Assembly: GCF_037044555.1 (NCBI RefSeq)
Contig: NZ_CP146276.1
Location: forward strand, 1 to 64,000
From: Pelagibacterium nitratireducens
GTDB lineage: Bacteria > Pseudomonadota > Alphaproteobacteria > Rhizobiales > Devosiaceae
DNA: 64,000 nt
Direction: 5' to 3'
Shown: one piece after another, positions 50,174 to 59,149 of the stretch
Layout of the letters: each line of letters begins with the position of its first letter
Position numbering within the stretch: the stretch's first letter is position 1
Notes under the pieces: generated by a model
Databases searched by the model: none
Told to the model about the DNA's origin: nothing
What the model saw: the letters and a program-made list of their open reading frames with translations, nothing else
Program-made: the position numbers and the translations under genes

Positions 50174-50896
50174 ATGCCGACGTTCATCCAAGTTCTGTTG
50201 TTGTCCCTTCTGCCTGCAGCCGGCAATTTCATCGGCGGTATCGTTGCCGAATTTGCCCGCGTCAGTGACAAGGCCCTCAACCGTGCACTGCACGCTGCCT
50301 CCGGAATTGTCGTGGCGGTCGTTGCTATCGAGATCATGCCCGAAGCGCTGGGGGGCGCATCGGCAGTACTCGTCGTGATCGCGTTCTGCCTGGGCGGGGC
50401 CGCCTATGTCGTTCTCGATCGCGGCCTCGGCACCATTCTGGGCGGATCGGGAGAGCAAGGGCCGTGGATGATCTATGCTGCGGTTGCAATTGATCTGTTC
50501 AGCGACGGCCTGATGGTGGGGATCGGTTCGACCGTCTCGATCGGTTTGGCTTTGGTCCTCGCAATCGGACAGGTGACCGCAGACCTTCCTGAGGGGTTTG
50601 CCGCGGTCGCCAATCTTCGCAAGAGCGGGATATCGCGGACCAAACGCATCCTACTTGCTGCATCCTTTGCCTTCGCCAGCCTTCTGGGGGCGACGGTCGG
50701 CTTTTGGCTTCTCCGGGACCAGGATCGGACCATCCAGTTGGCAGCCCTCGCTTTCGTGGGCGGTATCCTGCTTCTCGCAGCGGTCGAAGATATGCTGAAC
50801 GAGGCCCACGGTGCCAGCGCCGATGCCAGTTGGTCATCGGCCTCTTTCATCGGCGGCTTCGCTCTTTTCACCCTGATTTCCAGCTTTCTGGGGTGA
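50174..50896 (+). CDS. ZIP-family metal transporter
   Basis: 240 residues with about eight helices: ALHAASGIVVAVVAIEIMPEAL, and DLFSDGLMVGIG with TADLPEGFAAVANLR (the E in the second metal site). The usual His of the ZIP helix 4 (HN/D) is replaced by DLFSD, an odd, weakly conserved site. It may move Zn or another divalent ion in either direction. It follows DUF411 by 21 bases. Confidence 0.85.
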   Translation: MPTFIQVLLLSLLPAAGNFIGGIVAEFARVSDKALNRALHAASGIVVAVVAIEIMPEALGGASAVLVVIAFCLGGAAYVVLDRGLGTILGGSGEQGPWMIYAAVAIDLFSDGLMVGIGSTVSIGLALVLAIGQVTADLPEGFAAVANLRKSGISRTKRILLAASFAFASLLGATVGFWLLRDQDRTIQLAALAFVGGILLLAAVEDMLNEAHGASADASWSSASFIGGFALFTLISSFLG

Positions 50897-50900
50897 ATCT

Positions 50901-51572
50901 ATGGGCCTTTTGAGCAGAAGCGAAATCCGCTGCCTCTATGATCGGACCGCTCCGATCTACGATTGGGCATTGTTTGCATACAGACTCTTGGGCGTGCAGG
51001 CTCAACGTCGAACCCTAATCCGAATGGCCAACATTCGTTCAGGTGACACCGTCATCGATCTCGGATGCGGGACCGGTGCCAATTTTCCTTTCCTTGTCCA
51101 CGCTGTTGGACCGCAGGGACGGATCATAGGAATTGACCTCTCCACCAGCATGCTGGAGCGCGCGCGAGCGTTGGTCGACCGCAAGGGGTGGTCAAACGTC
51201 GACCTCATTCAAGGCGATATCGCCGAGGCTCCCAACCGTTTCGAGTTCGACGCGGCAATTGCTGCATTTGCGTTGGAGATGGTGCCGGACTATTCTGAGG
51301 TCATAGCTACGATCGCGCGACGGTTGCCGCCGGGCGGGCGCCTCGCATCCATTGGGCTCAAGCATCCGGATCGATGGCCCGGTTGGCTGGTAGACTTTGC
51401 CATCGCAATCAACAAGCCGTTCGGGGTGAGCCGGGACTACCAAGACCTGGCGCCCTGGCAGGCCATGGATAGTCATCTCCACGACGTCACGTTCCAGGAA
51501 TTATGGTGGGGCGCCGGATACCGATGCGTGGGAACTGGCCGCTCCTTAGGAACGGCGGTAGCAACGGCATGA
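50901..51572 (+). CDS. Class I SAM-dependent methyltransferase
   Basis: 223 residues. The SAM motif is VIDLGCGTGANFPFL (about 50-64), then GIDLSTSMLERAR and ALEMVPDYSEV. The UbiE-like family includes phospholipid, quinone and thiol methyltransferases; substrate unknown. The N terminus CLYDRTAPIYDWALF is the motif of UbiE-like proteins. It overlaps the next gene by ATGA. Confidence 0.85.
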   Translation: MGLLSRSEIRCLYDRTAPIYDWALFAYRLLGVQAQRRTLIRMANIRSGDTVIDLGCGTGANFPFLVHAVGPQGRIIGIDLSTSMLERARALVDRKGWSNVDLIQGDIAEAPNRFEFDAAIAAFALEMVPDYSEVIATIARRLPPGGRLASIGLKHPDRWPGWLVDFAIAINKPFGVSRDYQDLAPWQAMDSHLHDVTFQELWWGAGYRCVGTGRSLGTAVATA

Positions 51573-52723
51573 CCGAAACGCAAGGAGGTATGGCCGTTGT
51601 CTTCGACCGGGAGCTGACAAAGGCAAGCTCGGCTCCTGAGGCTTTCGACGTTATCGTCATCGGCGCAGGTCAATCGGGGCTGGCCATGGGGCATCGCCTC
51701 GCGCAATCTGACGTTCAGTTCGTAATCCTCGAAGCGTTAAGCGCAGTCGGGGATGTCTGGCGCCGGCGCTATGACGGGCTCACCCTGTTCACACCCCGGA
51801 CCATGAGCGCGCTTCCGGGTCTGGCCCTTGATGGTGAACGCGATGGCTATGCCACCAGGGAAGAGTTCGGCAGCTATCTCGAGAGCTACGCGAGACGCTT
51901 CAATCTACCAGTCTACCTCGACCATCGTGTAGTGGCACTGGAGCAACATGGTGAGAGGACATTCTTTGTTCGGTGTGGCAATGGTCGGACCTTCACTGCG
52001 CCATCGGTGATCGTGGCAACAGGGCCATTTCAGGTACCAAAGATCCCTGCCATGGCTGCCGACGCGCCCAATATCGGGCACCTTATAGCAGAGACTTTCC
52101 GAGCCGCTGCCATCAGGGACCGCTCACGCGTCCTTGTTGTTGGCGACGGAGCCTCAGGGCGTGACATCGCGGCCGGCTTGTCCCGCGATCATGAGACATT
52201 TCTCGCAACCGGCAAGCCGCGCAAAATGCTGCCCGAGCGAGTTTTTGGCCGGAGTGTCTGGCAGTGGCTTAGGGTCTTTGGAATGCTCTCGGCGACTCGC
52301 AAATCGCCCATCGGTCGCTTTATGGCCCGTGCTGATCCTTTTCCCCATCGGGGGAACGCCCTCAAGGATTTAGCCCGAATGGGCGTTCGCATTCGCCCGC
52401 GCCTGACAGGCTTGGATCGATCGTCAGCCAGTTTTGCGGATGGTTCAAACCAACAGGTGGATGTTGTGATCTGGGCGGTCGGATATCGGAACGATTATTC
52501 GTGGATCCGGTTCGAGATGGATCAAGGGGAAGGGAGCGAGCCTGTCCCCGGCCTGTTCGTCATCGGGCGACCGTGGCAGTTCGGTCGTCGTTCCAGCCTC
52601 ATCGCGGGTGCCGAACCGGATTCGAACATTGTTTCGCAGGCAGTGCTGGCGCGTCATCGCCACCAGATCAGTAGGCATCAGGGGGCAGATCACAAACATG
52701 CTTTGAATCGGAAGGTCTCGTAG
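51569..52723 (+). CDS. czcO: CzcO-like FAD/NADPH monooxygenase
   Basis: 384 residues. FAD motif VIVIGAGQSGLAMGH, the FMO-type region QVPKIPAMA, the NADPH Rossmann motif VLVVGDGASGRDIAA, and C-terminal VIWAVGYRNDYSWI. It is of the CzcO type, long known beside CDF transporters (CzcD) without a settled reaction. Start at ATG 51569 is forced by the overlap with the methyltransferase. A partner fragment lies at 2.2 kb. Could oxidise a metal-linked metabolite. Confidence 0.87.
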   Translation: MTETQGGMAVVFDRELTKASSAPEAFDVIVIGAGQSGLAMGHRLAQSDVQFVILEALSAVGDVWRRRYDGLTLFTPRTMSALPGLALDGERDGYATREEFGSYLESYARRFNLPVYLDHRVVALEQHGERTFFVRCGNGRTFTAPSVIVATGPFQVPKIPAMAADAPNIGHLIAETFRAAAIRDRSRVLVVGDGASGRDIAAGLSRDHETFLATGKPRKMLPERVFGRSVWQWLRVFGMLSATRKSPIGRFMARADPFPHRGNALKDLARMGVRIRPRLTGLDRSSASFADGSNQQVDVVIWAVGYRNDYSWIRFEMDQGEGSEPVPGLFVIGRPWQFGRRSSLIAGAEPDSNIVSQAVLARHRHQISRHQGADHKHALNRKVS

Positions 52724-52729
52724 CCGGTC

Positions 52730-54670
52730 ATGCCATTGAGCCGCGTTCAAAATCAGAAGGATAGGCAATTTGGGTCTCTCGGTATTTCGGATGCCGAGCC
52801 TCTTCTCGTCAACGCGGCACACGGCCCGATACCGCAGGCGGGAGAGCTGGACATAAACTCGGTGATAGCGATCACCCTCACCGGCATTGTGTCCTTCCTT
52901 ATGATGGCCGGGGCCATTTTCCTCGCCTTCGAGGGCAGAGACACCTTTTCCACCTTCTCAAGCGCCTTCCACGCAAGCTCGAAGCCCGAAACGTCCCGCA
53001 CAGCCGACGGCAAGACGAATCGTGCCCGAACCACGGTTCAGAATGCCCCGAACCGGCGCACGTTCACCTTGAGCGTAGCTGAAACCGATGGGCGCTCTGC
53101 GCAGCTTCGCAACCAGGAGTTTGAGTGGCTCAACGTTTCACTGGCAACATCAGCGACCATTCTGACCGCCGATATTCCAGCGCCAGAAGATGTCGATGAT
53201 GACATGGGTGTAGCAATGACGCCAACTGAAGACACGGCGCCAAATATCGCATCTCAAGTCTACGGTGAAGCGGTCGACACCGAGGTTCTCATTTCCTCGA
53301 AGCCAATGCTGATGGATGCCGCGCCACCGTTAGCTGTAAGTGATGCATCAGCGGTCGCATTCATTTTGGACCAATCGCCTACAGTGCCGGTCGGGCCGCC
53401 GTCCCCGGCTTTCGCCTACGCAGCGGTGCCCTCGGAATTCCCCGCCGTTGTCTCCTCGATTGCGTCCAACGTGCCCGATAACGTCTCTGTGGTTCCCAAA
53501 AGAAGAGTGGGGGCAGGCTCAACGGAGCGACTTATCAAGCTTGAGGAAGAAAGCTTGGTTACTGAAGTTCTGGATCAGAATGGCTTCACGCTGGGAACAT
53601 CGGCCCAGATCGTCGAGGCCACCCGTAACGTCCTCGGGCTCTCGAACCTGCCGGCCCGAACGCGCCTCAGAATCCTTTACCGCACAGGGGACGAAACCGA
53701 AGCCTCGCGCCCGGTTCGCTTGAGCGTTTATCTTCATGACGAGCAGACAAATTCCGATGCACATGCCTTCACAGTCGCGCAGACCGATTCCGGTCGTTTT
53801 GTTCTCGCCCTGGAACCGCCAAGCATACCGTTTCCCGAAGAAAGCGCTGAACGGGTCGACGTTGCAGCGCTTCCCACGCTTTATCGGTCAATCTGGGAAA
53901 CTGGGAGGCGCAGCGATTTGCCGGACCACGTCATCGAAGATCTCATTTCGATCTTTTCTAATGATGCCGATCTTCGGAAAACGGTGGCTCCGGGCGATAA
54001 GCTTGAAATTCTGAAAGCCAATGCAACCCAGGATCACGAGGACCTGCTCTACGTGTCACTCGTGAGCAAAGGAGAAAAACTGGAACTTTTCAGATTCACG
54101 GACAGATCAGGTGCAGTTGGATACTTCGACCGCGAAGGCGCATCGGGTGGTGCGCTCTTGCTGCGTCGGCCACTAGAGGGAGGCGGAATTTTGACGTCAC
54201 CGATGGGAATGCGCGTGCATCCGGTCACGGGTCGGCGGCTCGGTCATGAGGGCGTGGACCTGGCGGCAGGGGCCGGGACGCCAATCTATGCCGGTGGCGA
54301 CGGCGAAGTGAAGCTGGCCGGTTGGAATGGCAATTATGGACGTCAAGTCCAGCTCACGCACGTCAATGGATTCGAAACCTCCTACTCCCACATGAGCGGC
54401 ATTGCCGATGGCATCGCTCCCGGAACCCAGGTCGAACAGGGGCAAGTCATAGGCTATGTCGGAACGACCGGCCTCTCGACGGGAAACCATTTGCACTACG
54501 AAGTAACAGTGAACGATCGACTTGTGGATGCCCTGAGTGTGCGCCTGCCACCACGAAAGGCTGTCATGCCCGGGGAAATGGGAAATTTCGCTGACGTAGT
54601 CTACTCAGTCGAGCAACTCCTCGAAGAGGAGACGCCAAGACAGTTGCCCTCGCCATCAAATAGAAGCTGA
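52730..54670 (+). CDS. M23-family peptidoglycan endopeptidase
   Basis: 646 residues. One N-terminal helix (about 45-67) and a long variable region, then a LysM/OapA-like portion (VTEVLDQNGFTLGTSAQIV) and the M23 domain at about 500-610. The Zn ligands are H and D in LGHEGVDLAAGAG and the HxH in GNHLHYEVTVN. It cleaves cross-bridges in peptidoglycan to permit growth or remodelling. In a metal-resistance run it may restore a damaged wall; with the L,D-transpeptidase below it would form a cut-and-relink pair (inference). Confidence 0.88.
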   Translation: MPLSRVQNQKDRQFGSLGISDAEPLLVNAAHGPIPQAGELDINSVIAITLTGIVSFLMMAGAIFLAFEGRDTFSTFSSAFHASSKPETSRTADGKTNRARTTVQNAPNRRTFTLSVAETDGRSAQLRNQEFEWLNVSLATSATILTADIPAPEDVDDDMGVAMTPTEDTAPNIASQVYGEAVDTEVLISSKPMLMDAAPPLAVSDASAVAFILDQSPTVPVGPPSPAFAYAAVPSEFPAVVSSIASNVPDNVSVVPKRRVGAGSTERLIKLEEESLVTEVLDQNGFTLGTSAQIVEATRNVLGLSNLPARTRLRILYRTGDETEASRPVRLSVYLHDEQTNSDAHAFTVAQTDSGRFVLALEPPSIPFPEESAERVDVAALPTLYRSIWETGRRSDLPDHVIEDLISIFSNDADLRKTVAPGDKLEILKANATQDHEDLLYVSLVSKGEKLELFRFTDRSGAVGYFDREGASGGALLLRRPLEGGGILTSPMGMRVHPVTGRRLGHEGVDLAAGAGTPIYAGGDGEVKLAGWNGNYGRQVQLTHVNGFETSYSHMSGIADGIAPGTQVEQGQVIGYVGTTGLSTGNHLHYEVTVNDRLVDALSVRLPPRKAVMPGEMGNFADVVYSVEQLLEEETPRQLPSPSNRS

Positions 54671-54742
54671 CGAAACTGTGACTGGACGCTACGTCCATCT
54701 TTGGCCCACCCCACAAATACAAGGAAAGGAACGGACATCACT

Positions 54743-55432
54743 ATGCTCCATGCCGAAACCGAAAAGCGCAAGACAGCACCCCAGACGCGGCGAACCTTCA
54801 TGAAGTTGGGTTCTGCAGCAGCCTTGGGTGGCCTCCTGGCCGCCTGCCAGACCACTCAGCCTGAAGTTGCCCCGGTCGAGCCACGGATCGATCCAGTCTA
54901 TCTCGACATGTATGGACCCATGCCCCAGGAACGCTTTCCTGTGCCAGCTGTCGATCTGCGCCAACTGGACCCTGCTTACTACCGGCGCGTCGTCCCAGAC
55001 CCGACAGGGGAAACCCCGGGAACCCTCGTCGTTGATACGGCAGATCGCTATCTCTATCTGGTCCGCGCAGACGGTCAGGCTGTGCGCTACGGTGTTGGTA
55101 TAGGTCGAGCTGGATTTGGTTGGTCGGGCCAGGGCACCATCGCTTACAAGAAGAAATGGCCCACCTGGACACCCCCGGCAGAAATGATCGAACGTGAGCC
55201 AGAGCTCGAGAAATGGGCCGACGGACAACCGCCGGGTTTGACCAATCCACTGGGTGCGAGAGCTCTCTATATTTTCCAGGATGGTCGGGACACGCTCTAT
55301 CGGCTCCACGGAACAGGGGAGGTCTGGTCGATCGGCCGGGCGGTTTCCAGCGGCTGCGTTCGCCTCCTGCATCAGGATATCATCGATCTCTACAACCGCG
55401 TTCCAAATGGCGCGCCCATCATCGTGGTCTAG
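54743..55432 (+). CDS. L,D-transpeptidase (YkuD)
   Basis: 229 residues with a Tat/lipobox-like start (RRTFMKLGSAAALGGLLAACQ) and the YkuD domain. The catalytic motif is LHGTGEVWSIGRAVSSGCVRL, with the Cys of SSGCVR as nucleophile. It makes 3-3 cross-links or ties lipoprotein to the wall. ATG 54743 behind AGGAAAGGAA is preferred. It follows the M23 gene by about 70 bases. Confidence 0.92.
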   Translation: MLHAETEKRKTAPQTRRTFMKLGSAAALGGLLAACQTTQPEVAPVEPRIDPVYLDMYGPMPQERFPVPAVDLRQLDPAYYRRVVPDPTGETPGTLVVDTADRYLYLVRADGQAVRYGVGIGRAGFGWSGQGTIAYKKKWPTWTPPAEMIEREPELEKWADGQPPGLTNPLGARALYIFQDGRDTLYRLHGTGEVWSIGRAVSSGCVRLLHQDIIDLYNRVPNGAPIIVV

Positions 55433-55452
55433 AAAAGGACTTCATAATCACC

Positions 55453-55617
55453 ATGACCGCACACACCAAACCCCACCAATCCAATCCGAAAAGTCGAAGA
55501 AATCTGATCACGCTGAGCATTCTCGCGCTGTTCGTGGCCGCCAGCTTTTTGTTCAGCTTCACCCATATCGGTGATGAGGTCGCGGCATCTGCAATCGAGA
55601 GCGGGCCCACCACCTAG
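55453..55617 (+). CDS. 54-residue single-helix membrane protein
   Basis: A Lys/Arg-rich start, then NLITLSILALFVAASFLFSF and a short acidic tail. It begins 20 bases after the L,D-transpeptidase stop. No function recognised. Convergent with the CtaG-like gene. Confidence 0.6.
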   Translation: MTAHTKPHQSNPKSRRNLITLSILALFVAASFLFSFTHIGDEVAASAIESGPTT

Positions 55618-55637
55618 CTTTTGCCTCACACACTGCA

Positions 55638-56198
55638 TCAAGTCGCAGGTCGGTTTTCCGCATCGAGCTCAAAAAGCCATTTTGCTGCGATATAGACGCC
55701 GGCCGAAACGTAGAACAACGGGCATGCCACGATCATGATCAGGCCCGCGAGTTCTTGATCAGCGAGCGTGATACCCGTTGGCACTCCGTCCATACCCATG
55801 TTCATGGCGAAAATCGGCCGACCGGCGAAGATCATGAGAGCAGCGAGAAGACAAAAGAGCTTTGCTGTAATCAATAAGCTGAAAATGCCTACCCAGCGGC
55901 GTGACGATGGCAGTGTAAGGACGGAGGCCCAGAACCACAGCGCTACCGCGAAGAGCGAAAACTGCATGAACACGTGAAGCGCAGACGAAGCCATGGCCGC
56001 GTTCATTACAGGGGGGGCGTGCCACATCCAGAACACGCAAAGTTGAACCGCAGTGGCCCAGTGCCAACTGCGCCACAGATTGGATGGAAGATGACGCAGG
56101 ACGAAAACGACTGCAGCCGGCGCGATGACGTTCATCGTCGCTATGTGCTGCAGCATGTTAGCGCTCAGGGGGCCGATGGACCAATCCAATTGCCTCAC
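55638..56198 (-). CDS. CtaG/caa3-like oxidase assembly protein (short form)
   Basis: 186 residues, about five helices. It starts LSANMLQHIATMNVIAPAAV and has FWMWHAPPVMNA, and DQELAGLIMIVACP near the end, as in the longer CtaG at 4646-5392. The first helices of the longer protein are missing, so it is shorter at the N terminus. Copper insertion into a heme-copper oxidase is the inferred role. Confidence 0.82.
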   Translation of the reverse strand: MRQLDWSIGPLSANMLQHIATMNVIAPAAVVFVLRHLPSNLWRSWHWATAVQLCVFWMWHAPPVMNAAMASSALHVFMQFSLFAVALWFWASVLTLPSSRRWVGIFSLLITAKLFCLLAALMIFAGRPIFAMNMGMDGVPTGITLADQELAGLIMIVACPLFYVSAGVYIAAKWLFELDAENRPAT

Positions 56199-56378
56199 CT
56201 CTCTAACTCAACTGTCCAGCAATGTATTTATGCCCATGGCTCCGAATGAGCGTTGCGGGCAGAATTCTACCGACTATGACCACTCCATAGAACCACAGGT
56301 TCTCCGTTTTCTCAAAGTCAGCCTTGCTGCTCGTCTGCTCATGTCGAAGATGGCGCGCGACACACTGGCGGTAACCCA

Positions 56379-57323
56379 CTAATGGCCGTGATCGCCATCC
56401 CCGCGGTCTGTCCCGTGGTCATAAATTTGGGCATTCTTATGCGCGTCGGCTTCCCGTTCGAATTCGAGGGTTGAGTGGGTGATGCCGAATCCGTCTTCAA
56501 TTGCCTGTTTAATCGACCGCTTCACGTCTTCGAGCTCCTCCCATTTGCTCTGCTCGATGACGACATGCGTGTCGAGAGCGGCGGCATGCTCCTCCATCTG
56601 CCAAAGATGCACATGGTGGACGTCAACAACCCCATCAATCCCGCGCACTGCCGAAATCACCGCGTCATTGTCGAGGTCAGGGGGACTCCCAAGCATCAAC
56701 GTGCGAATGGGGCCGCCGATTTCGGTAAGGGCAAGATAGAGGATGTAAAGTGCGATCCCTATGGTGATCGCAGGATCGACCCACCTCATGTCGAAGAGCA
56801 GAATGAGGGTCCCGCCCAAAATCACGGCAACCGAGGCGAGCGCGTCGGAAAGGTTGTGCAGAAAAAGGGCTCTAATGTTCACGCTTCCCTTCTGCATCGA
56901 ATACGTCAGGAGCGCGGTGAGGGTATCGACGGCGAGCGCTACAGTGCCGAGTATGACCACTGTCCATCCCGCGACCTCCGGTGGATCCACCATGCGCATG
57001 ACACCCTCGTAGATCAGATAGAACCCGATCAGAACAAGGGAGGTATAGTTGATAAGCGCGGCGACGATCTCGACCCGACCGTACCCAAATGTCATCCGTG
57101 CATCGGCCGGCCGTCGCGATATCTTTCGTGCGCCGAAGGCGATCACGAGCGAAGCCATGTCCGAAAAATTATGTATCGCATCGGCAATCAGCGCGATGCT
57201 GCCCGAAAGGATACCTCCGATTATCTGGGCGACCGTGAGCAGACCATTGGCCCATATAGCAATGGCAACCCGACGATCGCCCGATTTTGGGTCCAAGTGC
57301 GCATGACCATGATCATGTGACAT
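56379..57323 (-). CDS. Cation diffusion facilitator (CzcD/ZitB-like)
   Basis: 314 residues with six helices and a cytosolic domain. HDHGHAHLD at the start; the transport site is seen as ALIADAIHNFSD (helix 2 H/D) and LFLHNLSDALASV (helix 5 H/D). VDVHHVHLWQME is the metal-binding C-terminal domain. It exports Zn(II)/Cd(II)/Co(II) in exchange for protons. It is 180 bases from the CtaG-like gene, same strand. Confidence 0.95.
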   Translation of the reverse strand: MSHDHGHAHLDPKSGDRRVAIAIWANGLLTVAQIIGGILSGSIALIADAIHNFSDMASLVIAFGARKISRRPADARMTFGYGRVEIVAALINYTSLVLIGFYLIYEGVMRMVDPPEVAGWTVVILGTVALAVDTLTALLTYSMQKGSVNIRALFLHNLSDALASVAVILGGTLILLFDMRWVDPAITIGIALYILYLALTEIGGPIRTLMLGSPPDLDNDAVISAVRGIDGVVDVHHVHLWQMEEHAAALDTHVVIEQSKWEELEDVKRSIKQAIEDGFGITHSTLEFEREADAHKNAQIYDHGTDRGDGDHGH

Positions 57324-57473
57324 GAAATACTCCGTGCTGGCGCAGTGTCATAGGGTGAACATTGCGGTTGCGAAAAGGTTCAGCGCGCGGGTTGGTCCGG
57401 CTCAACATATGCAAGTTCTGCCTCACGTGGCAAAGTTCGCCCATAGAAATTCAGCAGCGGTCGCAAATTCTGC

Positions 57474-57504
57474 TTGAACCTATACCGGCTATAGCTTGTA
57501 GACA
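57474..57504 (+). promoter_or_regulatory. MerR-type promoter upstream of dsbB
   Basis: Minus-35 TTGAAC (57474-57479), 19-base spacer with CTATACCGGCTATAG, and minus-10 TAGACA (57499-57504). The box ACCTATACCGGCTATAG strongly resembles the CadA promoter box ACCCTATAGCGGCTAGAG at 46287. CadR at 45.4 kb is the obvious candidate regulator. Confidence 0.78.
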
Positions 57505-57540
57505 TTGAGCGAAGCTTTCAGGCGCACCAAAAGAGTCATC

Positions 57541-57963
57541 ATGGCCCATCGCAGTGAGAATATCGTTCTGGTCGCTTGGATGCTCTCGCTGACCAGTTCG
57601 CTGGCCGTGCTGTTCATTGGCGAAGTCCTGGGGCAGATACCATGCTCGCTTTGCTGGTTTCAAAGAGCCTTTATGTTCCCCCTGGCCATAGTGCTGGGGC
57701 TGGGTGTGTGGTGGCGAGACCCGATGGTAGCGCGATACGGGGTCATCCTGGCGGCAATCGGCGCAGTCATCGCCTTGTGGCACCTCGGAGTATTTTATGG
57801 TTTGACCCCCGAAAGCATACGTCCATGCAGTGCTTCGGGGCCATCCTGCTCAGGGTCGGAGATGACTGTGCTGGGCCTGCCAATCCCCTTGCTATCGCTC
57901 GTGGCGTTCGGCGCCATCGCAACGCTACTCATCACGTCCCTACGAAAGAACCCCAATGAATAG
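57541..57963 (+). CDS. dsbB: DsbB-family disulfide formation protein
   Basis: 140 residues, four helices. The first Cys pair is IPCSLCWFQR and the second is RPCSASGPSCSG, as in DsbB, which re-oxidises DsbA with quinone. ATG 57541 (MAHRSENI) is preferred over an upstream TTG. It overlaps dsbA by eight bases. A MerR-type promoter precedes it, unusual for a housekeeping dsbB. Confidence 0.92.
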   Translation: MAHRSENIVLVAWMLSLTSSLAVLFIGEVLGQIPCSLCWFQRAFMFPLAIVLGLGVWWRDPMVARYGVILAAIGAVIALWHLGVFYGLTPESIRPCSASGPSCSGSEMTVLGLPIPLLSLVAFGAIATLLITSLRKNPNE

Positions 57964-58618
57964 AAAGATCCTTGTCATTTCTATCCTCGCCGCAGCGTTC
58001 ATCGCGTTCGGCGGCGCGGCATGGTATGTGAGCCAACCCGTGCCGACCACCGATGTCGCAGCCGCCGATTCCGGGATAACGGAGGCGTTGGTTCGCGGGC
58101 ATTCTCCCATACTCGGGCCGGAAGAAGCGCCGGTGACCATTGTCGAGTTCTTTGATCCTGCTTGTGAGGCCTGCCGTGCCTTCTATCCGGTAGTCGAAGA
58201 CATCCTGACCGATTACCCCGACGATGTGCGGGTGGTTTTGCGATACGCGGCGTTCCACGGGGAAGCGTCAGAGCAAGCAATCAAGGTCCTCGAAGCCGCG
58301 CGCATGCAGGATGTTTTCGTGCCAGTTCTCGAAGCACTGCTTGAGGCACAACCGGAATGGGCGGCCCATGGGTCCGCACCTCAGGCCAACATTCTCGAAA
58401 TTGCTGGCGGAGCCGGTCTCGACGTGGAAGCGGCATCATCGCAGATCATGAGCCCGAGCACGGTTGGGCTCATGAACCAGGATCGCACCGATATCGAAAC
58501 TATTGGCGTAAGCCAAACGCCCACATTCTTCGTCAATGGTCGACCATTGACCGAATTCGGCGCAGAACAACTGCGTGCGCTTGTTGACGAAGAGGTGGCG
58601 CGTGTGGGCGATAGCTAG
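57956..58618 (+). CDS. DsbA-like thiol-disulfide oxidoreductase
   Basis: 220 residues with an N-terminal anchor (about 5-25) and a DsbA fold. The active site is FFDPACEACRAFY (C-x2-C), the cis-Pro loop is SQTPTFFVNGRPL. This C-E-A-C type belongs to the DsbA/thioredoxin_4 group. It makes or isomerises disulfides in exported metal proteins and is re-oxidised by the DsbB upstream. Confidence 0.92.
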   Translation: MNRKILVISILAAAFIAFGGAAWYVSQPVPTTDVAAADSGITEALVRGHSPILGPEEAPVTIVEFFDPACEACRAFYPVVEDILTDYPDDVRVVLRYAAFHGEASEQAIKVLEAARMQDVFVPVLEALLEAQPEWAAHGSAPQANILEIAGGAGLDVEAASSQIMSPSTVGLMNQDRTDIETIGVSQTPTFFVNGRPLTEFGAEQLRALVDEEVARVGDS

Positions 58619-58661
58619 AACTCCGCTCCGCTTCTTCTCCCAACAGTTCCAAGGATCTTGC

Positions 58662-58946
58662 ATGGACACGCTGTCGCCGATCGCGCTTGGCTTTTTCGGA
58701 AGCCTCGCGACCGGCCTGCTGACCGCCGTAGGAGCGCTTCCCGTTCTTTTCGGACGCGTTCCCGCCCGCCCCACGCGTGATCTTCTATTGGGTTTTGCCG
58801 CAGGGGTGATGTTGGCGGCGTCGTTCTTCTCCTTGATCATTCCCGCGCTCGACGCTGCAACCGAGCGTTACGGCGATGGAGCAATTCCGGCTGGGTATCG
58901 TTTTGGTTGCCAACCTGTTGGGTATGGGCGCAGTTGCCCAGCTTTT
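58662..58946 (+). pseudogene. ZIP-family transporter, truncated
   Basis: From ATG 58662 it reads MDTLSPIALGFFGSLATGLL, then DLLLGFAAGVMLAASFFSLIIP, the first ZIP helices. Near 58880 the frame shifts to LGIVLVANLLGMGAVAQLF and a stop follows. The C-terminal ZIP helices with the metal site are missing. It follows dsbA by 44 bases, in the same direction. Confidence 0.78.
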
Positions 58947-59149
58947 TTAGCAACTCACAACCCGCCGTAAGGCCCCGCAGCGGGTGCCGGTTCTGGGGCC
59001 AATTGCATTGATGAAGTCATCAAAGGCTTCTGCCAATTTCGGCGTTCCGCGAACGGTGATATTTTCCTTTATGCACAACGCCCGTCGCAACGAACTGAAA
59101 TGCAGGGGCGCGGCAACTGCGCATGAGATCAAGCGAAGCTTGGCGGATC
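58947..59149. other. Remainder between broken zip and the DUF1223 gene
   Basis: No gene or motif seen. Confidence 0.5.
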
